Assembly (NCBI GenBank): GCA_003024785.1
Contig: PUQB01000529.1
Span: forward strand, 62,001-126,000
Length of the DNA stretch: 64,000 nucleotides
Direction of reading: 5' to 3'
Origin: Selaginella tamariscina
Taxonomy: Eukaryota; Streptophyta; Lycopodiopsida; Selaginellales; Selaginellaceae
The notes beneath the pieces are model-generated. The model made no database searches and was not told where the DNA came from. It saw nothing but the letters and a program-made list of their open reading frames with translations. Positions 43,201 to 54,814 of this stretch are shown piece after piece. The position numbers and the translations under genes were made by a program. Positions within the stretch are counted from its first letter, which is position 1. Every line of letters begins with the position of its first letter.

Positions 43201-45252
43201 AACATGTTCAAGACTTCCAAAATAGGTTAGGAACAGATTCTTGACCATCTCCTATTTTGACTTCACCAGTATCCAAAACCATTGCAAGAAACACACGTTC
43301 TTGATGTCTAACTGCCTTACGCAACTGAGTTAAGGTAAGGAACATAGGATTCCAATCCTTATCAGTTAGCGTTTCCATTTTGAGCGTGGTCTTTCTAATG
43401 CTTCTTTATCTGCTGCAAGCGTGATCCGATTGTCTCCAAACCCCTCATTTCGATTACATGTTTATGGAACCATTCCATACCCAAAACAAAGTCAAACCCC
43501 GTCATATTCAAGACAACTAAGTCTAGCTTAGCCTTCCAATCTTTGATTTGGACAGGAACTGCCCTTGCTATATTATTAGTATTTTGAGAACCTTTGCCAA
43601 AATTGATCTTTATTTCACACATCTTTATTACATCCAAATTCAATCGACGAGCTAGACTAGTCGATATGAAGTTGTATGTTGCTCCAGTATCGATCATCAT
43701 TCGGACTCGGTCCCTCGTATCCTTCCTGTCAAATATAGCAAAGGGTCAGTTTTGTCTTGAATAGCGAATAAGGCAGTTGTGTCTGGCACAACATTACCTC
43801 TTCTGACTCATCTTCGATATCTTCAAGCGTTTCTGGTTCAGCAACTTCCTCTTCTACCATGCCTTGAAATGTCCTGATTGTTGTGAGGGTGCCTGACACT
43901 CTTTAGCAAAATGACCAGGCTTGTTACAATTATAACATTTCACAACCCCGCCTGCGGAACGCGGGGGAGCAGACTTTGGAGCCGATCCTTTGGCCTGAGG
44001 AGGTGGTAACGCCAATGGTTTCCGAAATCCGGTGGGTCTTGATGTGTCCGAAAACTTGGAACTGCCACAAAGGGACTTGCACTTCGAATTGATGGCGATT
44101 GATCTGGTCGCCTATCAAACCTTCTGAACCCAGACTTTGGAGGAAACTTCCTTGGTTTAGGTTTTGCTTCCTCCCCTTTGTACAAGTCTTCTAACGACAT
44201 GCCATAAGCAACCTTTTGAGCTGCCTCTTGACATTCCGATAGCTTGTTGGCTTGTACCTTAAGATTTCTTTCGCGTCTTCTTCATTCAAGCTAGCCATTG
44301 GACTTCCCCGAACTCCCTGTTGACAAAGTGCCAGGTCAGCACGCAATCGCAAACCAAGATCATCCGGCATATACTGCTTTTTGATCTCCTTTTTCATGTG
44401 CTTCCAGCTGTTTCGGTACCACGTTCACCTTCAACAATTGCCACCAAGTCTTAGCTTCTTCTTTAAGAAACTGCTTGGCACATGCAACCTTTTCTGTCTT
44501 TCTCACGGAAGCAGCCTCGAAATAGCTTTCCATATCATACAACCAGTCATCCAAAACCTTGTAATCCTTTGAACCCATGAAATTCGAAGGCTTTACCGGT
44601 TTGAATTTACTGGGACCTCCACCACCTACTTCCGTCGAAGAATCTGATTAGAGGAACCTGACTCTGAGTCATGCTTCTTCTTTTTTTCGTGTGTCTTGTT
44701 GTGGAACATCTGGCACTGCAGTATTCGTCGGAATCCGAACGGCAACATTATCGATTCGGTCGTTCAACCCTAAAACATCTCCTCGGAGTTCGTTTAGGGC
44801 ATCCATCATTATTTCTCGCCATCCAGGTCGTTGTCTAACTCTAGGGGGTCGACCTGGATCAGCCTCATCCATCTCCTCATTTTGAGCCTCTGTGACAGCC
44901 CTCTCTGCCTCAGGCTCTGGTTGCTTTCTCTTGCTCATCGTATTGAACCCTAGTGTCAACACTCGGAGAATATGCTTGGAATATTCCCAATGTGAAACTG
45001 GAAACACCCTGCACAGGTTGTACACCCACACACATCAGCTTAAACTAGCATAAGACTTTCGGACATACCTAGAATCTCACGCCGACTCACTGAGCAAGTG
45101 TTCTCCGAAGTTTGACAACTCACAGGATCAAACTCTCTGCGCAGAATACAGACATGTCAATTAAAGCAATAGAGTATATCAAGAATTTAGAGTTATTTAA
45201 ACATTGAAACACCCCTACGACTTAAGGCAATCCTACTGACCGCAGAGAACTT

Positions 45253-45264
45253 GCTCCGATACCA
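45253..45264 (-). other. Primer-binding site of the chromovirus
   Basis: On the minus strand TGGTATCGGAGC follows the LTR end CTGACA after a 2-base spacer. It matches, with one change, TGGTATCAGAGC, the usual plant PBS complementary to initiator tRNA-Met. Confidence 0.85.
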
Positions 45265-45266
45265 AT

Positions 45267-46245
45267 TGTCAGAATTTTTACCTAATGCCACAAAGGCGGC
45301 TTGCCAGGTGCCAACCCTGGAATCCCCTCTCTTGGAAACCCCACGGAACTTGGTAAAGTAACCCGTATTAGGAGCCCAAGCCTTAGGAAGTCAAACCCCT
45401 AGTTGACTAAGTCCACAAACGAAACTCACCTTGTGAGTCAGGATACACGAACTAGCCAAGCTTTAGGTGTCGTTCCTAGCTTGGCATGGTTGAGGCGGCC
45501 GGAGCAAGGCCTCAACCACTAGTTTGCGGAACGTGAACTCGGGCAATGTCTTTGAGCTTGCGGGCAGGTTTACGGACCAAGGAATCCGACTAACTCCTTG
45601 GAAGTGACGTGCCCCTATCTCAAAGGCAAGATCCTGCCAACGATAAGGATAGCCTAACCCTAGGGTGGGTTGTACCCCTGTCGTGTGGAAGTTTGGGCGG
45701 CACAACGAGGGTTGCACCTTGACAACACAAGCTTAGCTTGCACCGGTAGGAGGTTAACGAGCTCTCTCTTGAACCCAGGAAGCCTCACTACATATACTCT
45801 ACCTTATTTATGTGACGGACCCCCCCCCCCCTGTTTACCTAAATGAGTAAGTGGGCTGGCACGGAAATGCCAGCCCTTAGAGAAAATGGTTGTCCTAACC
45901 TAACCCTAAACCTAACCCCTAGGGGGGGTATTAGGCGTGAGGTTAGGGCAACCCTAGGGTTAGGTCAACCCTAGGGGTGTCCCTAACCCTTTTTTGACAA
46001 GCTATATTAACGAAAAACCTATCTTTTGTAACGTCAAACTGGGGGAGAGTTTTCTAGAGGGTAAGTACTACCTTCGCCTAGAGTTTCTCGAGGTACCTAG
46101 TGACAGCCGGCCGGACTACCCCTAAACACCTAAGTGCACTAAGCGGGGCTGTTTCTTACTACAACTAGGGTTCGCCACACAACTCTGTAGGCAACAATAG
46201 TCAAACCCTAAAGTAAAGGGTCGAGTCATAGTAAAAACTATGACA
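45267..46245 (-). repeat. 5' LTR of the chromovirus, 979 bp
   Basis: On the minus strand it begins TGTCATAGTTTTTACTATG and ends AAAATTCTGACA, so it has the TG..CA ends with TGTCA/TGACA inverted repeats. It lies directly upstream of the PBS. The middle carries AACCCTA/AACCTAACCC strings near 45,895-45,980. Confidence 0.85.
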
Positions 46246-47286
46246 CAGAGGCTTGTCTCCCTTCATGTCAAGCTAGGTGTAGCACTTATGGCCAAGCAAG
46301 GCACATATGTGTCCTTGTCCAATTGTGGGTGTGGGATCTTGTTTGACAGGTTCACGTTACCTAGTTCTTGAGGGTTCATTGAGGGGTTCTAGAGTTGGCA
46401 TTTAGGAGCCACGTTTGTGGCACTTGGTGCAACTCTTGAATCTAAGGGCTATGGCAATGATAGCCCACATTGGGGAAGGTAGTGTCACATGGAGATGTGA
46501 CACTAGGCTAAATGTCACACAATACAACGCTTGAGGCACGCCCTTTGGGGTTATGTCATGGGTTTGTCGCCAAGGGGTTGGATACTCTAACAAACATGCA
46601 TGCTTGTGCTCGCAGTAGGGTGCTCAGCCTTAGGCATTTGCTCATGGAAGGTTAGGTCTCGTAAATAAGTCTGCTTAGGCACACTTGGCTAGGGGAGTGT
46701 CCTCCTTGGAATCTAGGGGTTGAACAACCTAAGCTTGTTAGCAGGAGCCTTTTCATGAAACACTTGCAAGGTCATGTACTTAGGGTTATCCAAACTTAGC
46801 CTTAGGGAGTTTGCTTAGCAGAACACTCGTGTTCGCCTACGGCGCACACCCTCACCTAGGTCTAGGGTATGACTTGGCCACTCAAACTCTTAGGGGTTAG
46901 TCATGGTTCAGGATACCCTTTGTCGCCCTAAAGGGGTTGTACTCCCGAATGAGGATGATTCCTCAAGGGGTAAGTGACGATGCCTTGGCTCTGTCATAGG
47001 GTATGTGTGAGACACATCTCCTTTGTGGGGTTAGGGCATGAACCTGTCTAGGTCTACTGGGACATGATCCTAAAGTTTACTCGAGTTATCCTCTAGGGTT
47101 CAAGGGATGGTCATTTTAAGGGATTTAAGGTAGGATTCTAAGTCTTCTACCTAATTGGGCTTCTGAGTTAAACTTTTAGGGTTATCTTGGAAGACTTAGC
47201 GTTGCTCACACATGGTGATGATGCTGAATGGTCATTTGGCAGCCATGTGTTGCCACATATTGGCCCTTTGGGTTAAAACTCTGACA
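46246..47286 (+). mobile_element. 3' part of a plus-oriented LTR, ending TCTGACA
   Basis: From GCTTGTCTCCC onward it parallels 39,540-40,160 in direct orientation (AAGCTAGGTGTAGCACT, GGGTTTGTCGCCAAGGGG, TTGGATACTCTA, CTAGGGGAGTGT). It continues to AAAACTCTGACA at 47,286, the same kind of terminus as the 979-bp LTR. It abuts the chromovirus LTR exactly at its TG end. Fossil, truncated on the left. Confidence 0.7.
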
Positions 47287-49001
47287 GCATAACCTCACAA
47301 ACAACTTGGACTCTTGAAAAATAAGAGATTATTCTTTTGAAGACAAATAAGGATGGGAAGTCTCTTCTCCCCAAAATAAAAGACAAAACCTATTCCATTG
47401 GCTTTATCACTAAAAGAATATGAATTAATAATTAATGGTGTTAAAAAATATATATCATGTATCTAAAAATTGATACTAAAGAATCCAATACCATTATGAG
47501 CTACTCAGAATTATATAGCCATGTGATTGACTATTGAGTATATATTACTCATGAGCTTAAAGGAACATTTATCACACATACAAGTCTACAACACCCTTTC
47601 TAATTAAAAAGCATGGGGTAAGATGATCTGAAACCAAACATTTATAAGTGAAAACAAAGAAAAGATGGTCATGTATTATGTTGATTAAAGAGTTTTGACT
47701 ACTTTAAAATTTTATAAAAGTTGATTATTCTCGTCATATAACCACCCTATATAAATAGGTCAAATCATTAACACACTTTGAAATTATCACAAGAACTAGT
47801 AAAGTGAAAGTTAAATGGTTTCAACTAAATAAAATCATGAATTAGACGTGTGACAAATGCTTTAAAAAAGCATGGACTATTAATTAACATGAGTTAGCAA
47901 ACATGATAAATGTGAAATCCATTCATTATGGGTGGATGGCAAGGAGCATGTTTATCAATTAAATAGGAATACTTTATAATATTTTTTAATAATAATTACT
48001 AATAAAAAAATTAAAATGCTAATATTAACTTTTGGAACTTTGGCGTTTAAATATTGGGTTGAAGTCAATCAACAATTCAAGAGTAGCATACTTAGTAATC
48101 TTTTCAAAAAGATGTTTTCGTGTTTAGAGACGATAATAACAAAAGAAAGGTCTGGTGGAAATGCATTAGAAGGCACTAGTATATTAACAAATTTAAGCAT
48201 TATAGCATCCATTGCATTTTGTTGAAGGTAAATAATAAAACTTTATAATTTTACATTTCTTCAACCATTCAACATTTAAAAGCTTGAAAGAATCATAACA
48301 TCCCAAGGATAATGATTTATTTTGAAAATGGGCTGAAAAAAAAGCTAGCATTAGCTTTTGATTTGAAGGCTATTGATGATCCAACTATCAGTTTAATCTC
48401 AATGACATAGATTTAATTAATATCTTTTACAAGGAGATAATTGTTAATAAAGTTGAATAAGTTGAGAAGTCGATAGATGGTTGCATACATGTATTTAATT
48501 AATTATTTATTTAAAAAATATATTTTTATCTTTAATTAACATTAATTTCATAAATCGATTAGCTTCTGTAAGGTCCGAGCGGTATCACAGAACGAATTTT
48601 GAAATTGTAATTCAATACATAGATTATAAAACACACAATTATTTTAACATTTAAAATTTGAATCGACTATTTTTGTCTGAAAGTGGTTAAGAAAAATATT
48701 AACCGATAAGAAAATCAAAGTTTTGCCACTTCTTGACATCAAGATTTCCTACAACTCCATTTTGTTTTATATTTTAAATACATTAATGATAACAATTGAA
48801 TCTTATATGTAATAAGTGCATGCACAATTTTTGTACTAAACATCATAAGCGGATTATTAAAATACACATTTCGAAGCCACAACCAACTCTCTAGAGTGTA
48901 TGGAAGGTGCTATCTTTGCAAGGTTATGCAGGCATGTATATAAAGACTTAAGTCGCGTGATAAGCCCTAACCCCTAAACCCCAAAGTACTTAACTGAATG
49001 T
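47287..49001. other. AT-rich intergenic DNA upstream of the PPR gene
   Basis: No gene supported. The open frame at 48,016-48,225 matches nothing I know. CCCTAACCCCTAAACCCC at 48,964-48,982 is telo-box-like and lies about 20 bp before the PPR start. An out-of-frame ATG at 48,998 overlaps the start region. Confidence 0.5.
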
Positions 49002-51354
49002 ATGAGAGAGCAAATATACGTGTTTGCAAGCCTTCTTAAGCAGTGCAGGAGTTTATCAAAGGGCAAAGCAATACACTCAAGTATCCTCGAAAGCAACCTC
49101 ATCAACAACACATTCCTTGCAAATCTCCTGGTAAAGATGTACGGCAGATGTGGCAGTCTAGAAGACGCCCACAACACATTCTGGAGCATCCCTCAAAAGG
49201 ATTCATTCTCATGGAACATACTCTTGCAAGCATATGCCGCCAAAGGGCATTTACAGGAAGCAGTATCTTTCTTCTTTGCAATCCCCAATAGGGACGTAGT
49301 CTCCTGGACAACAGTGGTGCGTATGTATGCGTGTAATGGAGATTCCGATTATGCCGAGGAATTTTTCAAAAAGATGCCAGAACATAACATTATCTCATGG
49401 AACACTATCATTGCAGCGGATGCCCAGTATGGGCATATGGAGTCAGCGAGAAGATTGTTCGAAAACTCACCAGCTCGTGACGAGATTTCGTGGACAACGA
49501 TTCTGCAGGGATACTCCGAGCATGGGGATCTACCCCAAACGAAAGGTATATACGATAGAATCCCTCAGCACTGTATAGTCTCAAACACAGTCATGATCAA
49601 TGCATATGCCCGGAACGGGCATATGCAGGAAGCAAGCGCTATCTTTCGGGAACTACCGGTTCAAAACGTGGTATCGTGGACAGCCGTTGTGTCGGGATAC
49701 GCAGTGAATGGGGAAGTTCATCAAGCAACGAGTCTATTCGAGAGAATGCCCGAGAGGAACATTATCTCATGGACTGCTATCTTGATGGCATATGCACAGA
49801 ATGGGCACCTGGATTCTGCAGTGATACTACTTGCGAATATGCCTGAATGGGACGAGGTGTCGTGGGCAATCGTACTAAATGGATTCTCCGAGAATGGACT
49901 TCTCGAGGACGCAAGGGAGCTCTTTATGCGCATGCCCTGCAGGGACATTGTTTCGTGGAACTCCATTCTCCAGGCTTGCAACGTGGAAGATGGCCGTCTC
50001 GAGGATGCCAGGTGTGTGTTCCAGAAAATGCCCATGTGGGACTCCATCTCGTGGAACACACTCGTAGCTGCACACGCGTTGAATGGGTATATAGAGGAAG
50101 CCCAGTGTCTACACCAGTGTATGACTCAGCGGAGCGTCGTGTCGTGGAATGCCATGATTCAGGCGTATGGATCGAACGGGATAGTCGATCGAGCAGAGTT
50201 TCACTTTGGTAAGATACCGCAGAGGAACCTCTTCGTGGAGTACGTTGGTTACTGTCTACGCCCAGAACGGGCATCTGGATGACGCAAGGAAGACGCTGGA
50301 GTCCATGCCAGAGGTGAATATGATCGCTCTGTACGTGATGATTCTAGCGTATTCGCAAGCTGGGGATATTCTAGAATCTGAGAACATGCTCAACATGATG
50401 CCTGGGGAGGACCTCTTATTGAATGCCATGGTTGCGGCTTATGCACAAAACGGGCACGTGGAGAAAGCGAAAGCCATGTTCGATTCCATGCCAGAACAAT
50501 CTGTCTCCTCGTGGAATAACATATTCTCCGCATATGCTCAGGCTGGCAACCTCCACAAGGCGAAGTCCCTGTTCGATTCGATGCCGGAGAGAAACACAGC
50601 CTCGTGGAATGCCGCTCTAGCAGCATACGTACAAACTGGACATCTGGAGCATGCGGTGAGTGTATTCCAGAAAATGTCCTCGAGCAACATATGTTCCTGG
50701 AACACCATACTTGCCGCGTACGCCGGCAAGGGGAGACTACGCGAAGCGAGCGATCTCTTCGTGAACATCCCACAGAGGAATGCGGTGTCCTGGAACAACA
50801 TGATAGCAGCACATGCACTCAAGGGTGAACCGGCAGATGCACTCGAGCTTTTCCATCTCATGGTTCTGGACGGGTTCAACCCGGACTCGAACACGTTCAT
50901 GCATGTTTTCGGGGCGTGTACGCACTCTGGGATGGTCGAGAAGAGCTGTGAGTACTTCGGTTCTATTAGTGCCGACTTTTACAGGCAGCCGATCAGGGAG
51001 CATTACTATAGGATGATCGATATACTTGGTCGAGCTGGGAAGCTGCTGGAAGCCGAGAGTTTGGTTGGCAGCCTTCCGTTTGCCCCGGACATGGTTGCCG
51101 GTGTGACGTTGCTAGCTGCTTGCAGGGTTCATGGTGACGCCGAGTGTGGAACTCGTGCAGCTAAGTTGGTAAGTGAAATCGAACCGGACAGCGGTGCACC
51201 GTATGTGTTGTTGTCAAACATACTGGGACATGTCGGCAGGCGGGAAGACGTTACTGCTTTAAGAAGGTCGATGCAAGACAAGGGACTGAAGAAAGTCCCA
51301 GGACTTAGCTTCTTGGAACCCAGTGAATATGCTGTCATTAAATCATTTGATTGA
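49002..51354 (+). CDS. PLS-class pentatricopeptide repeat protein, E subgroup, mostly S-type repeats
   Basis: An intronless gene of about 783 residues. After an N-terminal LLKQCRSLSKGKAIHS segment come about 18 successive 31-residue S-type repeats (wording SWNTIIAADAQYG..MPERN), then a terminal L2/S2-like pair (LFHLMVLDGFNPD, HYYRMIDILGRAGK) and E1/E2 motifs (LLAACRVHGD, APYVLLSNILG, KGLKKVPGLSFLE). It stops 11 residues after the last of these (LSFLE), with no DYW domain. Such proteins bind organelle transcripts base by base and usually specify C-to-U editing sites, recruiting a DYW deaminase in trans when they lack one. I see no clear targeting peptide. One frame slip of about two bases occurs near 50,230 (QRNL[F]SW), where the repeat resumes in another frame. 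The ATG at 49,002 gives the shortest N-terminus consistent with the family start. Confidence 0.88.
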
Positions 51355-52254
51355 TCTCTGTATACTGACAATGAATATATCAACCACCAAGTTGTATATG
51401 TATTCGTTATAACACAGGTAAATCAAAGTATATTTTTTTACCATTACGGGTAAAGTTGTCGATCAGACTTATATACATATAAGCTTTTTCTTCTTTGTTT
51501 ACAATTTATAAAGTAGGTGTGTAAAAGTGAACAAAACATGAGTAGACTTACTGTAGGAATGCCTATTGAGTCTGTTCCTAGTCAGTTGAAGACTATTGAT
51601 ATGAGAAAGACTGGTGTTTTTGTTTAAAATATATATATATTTTAAATTATTAATAATTTAAATTAAAAATAAATATTTAAAATAAATTTTGGCGTGAGTA
51701 TATGATATTTAAATATTTAAATAACTTAAATTATAACAAAATGTGTGTATGCGATATGATTTTATAAACTTAAGGTGCATATTTAGGTATATTTCTGGAA
51801 TCAGTTTTGTTTAGAATGAACAAAAGATATAGTAAAAACAAGATGTCAACATAGTTCAAGTTTTAAGTATATATATTTAAACAAAAATCATCCAATTATA
51901 TTATATTTAATGTTGATCACACGACACGTCACAAACAATTTACCTGTAATAAAATAACTACAGTACAATAATTAATACATATATCATTATAAAACACCCA
52001 CTAAAGCAAATTTTTTATTTACTTACGTACTGTAACCTTTTATCAGTCTCCTGGAAAGAAGGACATGTACCTCTTATTCAAAATGATGCGATGTGTCTGT
52101 AATATAGAACGCACTTATTAAGTTTGCACAAACATAAATGAGTGAACTTTTGCTTAGATAGCTTCTTATATGTCTATATAGAACTTGGCAGGAAATCTAT
52201 ATTGAGTTATAATACAAGGTATACAGGTTTGATACATATATTTAGAACTATTGT
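51355..52254. other. AT-rich spacer between PPR and MYB 3' ends
   Basis: No gene seen; 3' flanks of two converging genes. Confidence 0.55.
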
Positions 52255-53316
52255 CTATGCAAATGTAGAATATATATTAGCAGATGTATCTTCATTACTC
52301 GAAACTGCAGTAGTAAGTCCCGCCCAGAACAAGTCGTCCTCGAGTAACTGTTTGTAGAAATCTCTCGTTGCATTCTCCATATCTGTACCATACTGCAATT
52401 TCTCCATATTGGAATCTAGATTTGGGCAAGACATCTGTATATTCTCAGAATCTTGTTCATCCGAGGGAAATTCGAAATGTAGTTCTCACCCTTGTAGAAA
52501 TCTCTCGTTGCATTCTCCATATCTGTCCATACTGCAATTTCTTCATATCGGAATCTAGATTTGGGCAAGACATCTGTATATTCTCAGAATCTTGTTCATC
52601 ACGAGGAAAATTCGAAATGTAGTTCTCACCCTTGTAGAAATCTTGCGAATTGTAGCCTGCCATTTTACTATTCACCATGGAAGATCCATCTGAGCAAGAA
52701 CTAGCTGCAGAAGAGCCGGTGGTGAAAGATTCAGTTGAAGATGTGTACTGAACATGTTCTTTCTTGTTGGCGCTTGAATTTGGCATTATGATTATGTCTT
52801 CCTGAAACAGTGGCTTGTGCGTCTTGAGATCGAGCCCGAGCTCTTTGAACATCCTTCTTATGTGTGAATTCCAGTGGTTTTTACCTGATTATCTGTTCTC
52901 CCAGGAAGTCTTGCAGCAATTTGTGACCATCTGCAGGAAAAACATGTTAGATTATATACATCATGTCTGTGTGTGACTGTAATACTGACTTGTTTCCAAC
53001 AATTGCATGCATGTCAATAATGAGCTTCTCTTCTTCCTTAGTGAACTCCTTGTGGTTCAACTCCGGCCTGAGGTAATTGATCCATCTTAATCTGCAACTC
53101 TTTCCGCATCTCTTTAAACCTATGAATCATAATTTGAAGATCAAATTTTGAATTTGAAAATTTGAATTTCAAACCTGCACGTTTTGGAACATCACTCCAT
53201 CTACCAAGCCCATACTTCTTGATGCATTCGAGCAGCCGTTGATCTTCTTCAGGAGACCATAGACCGCGATGCATAATGCGTTTCCTCTGCTTAGCATCAG
53301 CTTCTGCGTTTTCCAT
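52255..53316 (-). CDS. R2R3-MYB transcription factor
   Basis: Three exons: 53316-53175, 53119-52990, 52930-52255. The splice sites sit where R2R3-MYB introns usually lie (GCAG|GT in R2, AACAA|A in R3). R2 reads [41 protein letters not shown] and R3 reads [35 protein letters not shown]; this is followed by [12 protein letters not shown], the THKPL box common after R3. It is a nuclear DNA-binding activator or repressor; the subgroup is not clear. The C-terminal region is Ser-rich and contains a 140-bp tandem duplication. After it the frame continues to [21 protein letters not shown] and a TAG at 52,255. An A run in exon 3 (QVKNHW read as QVKTTG) lacks one base. The duplication also shifts frame unless a base is missing in each unit, so the C-terminus is uncertain. 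Confidence 0.88.
52352..52631. repeat. 140-bp tandem duplication in the MYB C-terminal coding region
   Basis: TTGTAGAAATCTCTCGTTGC begins both units, at 52,352 and 52,492, and the next partial unit begins at 52,632. The two units differ at only a handful of positions, so the duplication is recent. A 140-bp length is not a multiple of three. Confidence 0.92.
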
Positions 53317-54073
53317 AGATTCCAACAAACAAAAGAATTACAGCGCACAAAAATAAGCATATTCCGCTACTCTAGTATATTTCTAAGAATATACTCACAA
53401 CAACCCGTGACGTATGCATGGAAAACTCATAAAACTCCCTTCACATGTTGATTGCCAGAGTGTATCAAATAATCAATAGTTAAGAATTGTAATTAAGCTA
53501 AGTATATTGGTCACGTTTGACAACGCATGGAACACGCATATATTAAAATAATTAAATTAAAAAAGACTAAGAAATGTGTATGACGTTTATGCAAACTACA
53601 TATAGGATAGTACCCACAAATACAAAATAAATATTTTGTAATTTTAATTTCGACAACGTGATTAAAACCTGTGGGGGCCTCTATTGTCCCACCCAACAAT
53701 CTCTAGTCATGCATGCCATTTTATGTGTTTCGCATCAATATTCGTGGGCCTTCAAGGACCACTTCATATTATATCAATCTTTTACATATATATATAGATT
53801 TACACACACACAACACACACACACACACAGACACACATATATATAGTATATTTTACTTTCAAGGAATCTTGAGACGCTTTCAAATCTGATTATGTAGTAG
53901 TAAACACTGAAAACTATAGAGATCTGACGTGGACACATATTAATATATATATATTAATAAGATACTACTTTTTTAGAAAAAATAGATAAATAAATAAATT
54001 CACAATACTAATATATAATACGAATGGTTATAACAAATTGTGTGTAAGATTTTATACTGAAACTTAAATGCAG

Positions 54074-54117
<44 letters not shown>

Positions 54118-54814
54118 GATGGAAATTGAAGGCCCACAATTGATAGGATGGATAGAAAGCGTTTTTATATATATCATATATAAACATGGATGGATATATA
54201 TGTCGGAAGCTGCATATACATGGTATATCAATGTATAGTGCTCAAATCGAATCATTATAATGTGTTTAAGTTAATGCTTAACACGTGCCCATCTTATGAA
54301 ATTATAGTCGTACCTATCTACTCACATTTATATATATAAATGCAAATACGCACGTACGCACGCACATTACATTCACACACACACACAAAAATATAGTGTG
54401 TATTTACATGACATTTGAATGTTACAGTGGGGTATGTAAAATCTTGTGTGGATAAAGTCAAGATTTTTGTGAGCCCCATGTTACATTGGTATGTCCAAGA
54501 TCCTCTCTCTCTCACACACACACAAACACATACACACACCCACGCACGCACGCACAGACGTAACATGAAATGGACTGCAGTTATAATGGCAGTTATAGTC
54601 AGAAACTCAACAAAGAGTAGGGACTTGTAGATCTTTGTCTAAAGTGGAAGTTAAAGGCCCACAATGACACGTTTGTACGAAAGCATCTTACACGTCTACA
54701 TCATACATACACCTCGTGTGTGTGTATGTGTGTATGGAGTGAGTTTCGTATGTTTACATCATCACATGATTGGGTATGTACTAATTATATGAATATGCTC
54801 GAGAATATTCTTGT
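53317..54814. other. Divergent spacer between MYB and DYW PPR genes
   Basis: AT-rich, with (CA)n/(GT)n runs at about 53,803-53,837, 54,086-54,114 and 54,510-54,556. AAATTGAAGGCCCACAATTG near 54,123 and AAGTTAAAGGCCCACAATG near 54,647 are similar. No gene seen. Confidence 0.5.

Larger units (their letters stand above)
40291..46245 (-). mobile_element. Ty3/gypsy chromovirus (chromodomain LTR retrotransposon), broken
   Basis: A fossil reading right to left. Parts: 5' LTR 46,245-45,267; primer-binding site; gag from 44,938 with a zinc knuckle (CYNCNKPGHFAKEC) near 43,900; aspartic protease (IDTGATYNFI) near 43,690; reverse transcriptase ([18 protein letters not shown]) at about 43,100-42,400; RNase H (VECDASDFAIGGVL) near 42,200; integrase with an HHCC-type zinc finger and core (TLDFIMGLPK, AYHPQTDGQTERVNRQ) at about 41,600-40,950; and a C-terminal chromodomain ([18 protein letters not shown]) ending at 40,303. 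The order PR-RT-RH-IN-chromodomain defines a chromovirus. It is broken, with roughly ten frame interruptions, some perhaps assembly error. No 3' LTR in the same orientation is visible on the left. The coding parts are still easy to read, so it is younger than the remnants at 25 and 30 kb. Confidence 0.93.

Noticed and set aside
45253-45264. Possible tRNA gene fragment
   Set aside because: TGGTATCGGAGC next to an LTR end is a primer-binding site; no cloverleaf surrounds it.
45890-45985. Interstitial telomere array
   Set aside because: The units are degenerate, short, and sit inside an LTR with related copies nearby; this is element sequence, not a telomere remnant.
48016-48225. 69-codon open frame between the retroelement and the PPR gene
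   Set aside because: No recognisable motif, AT-driven codon content and no nearby gene signals.
49102-50900. Antisense and alternate-frame ORFs over the PPR genes (also 54,781-56,594)
   Set aside because: Shadows of repetitive, higher-GC coding sequence; the plus-strand PPR reading explains the region.
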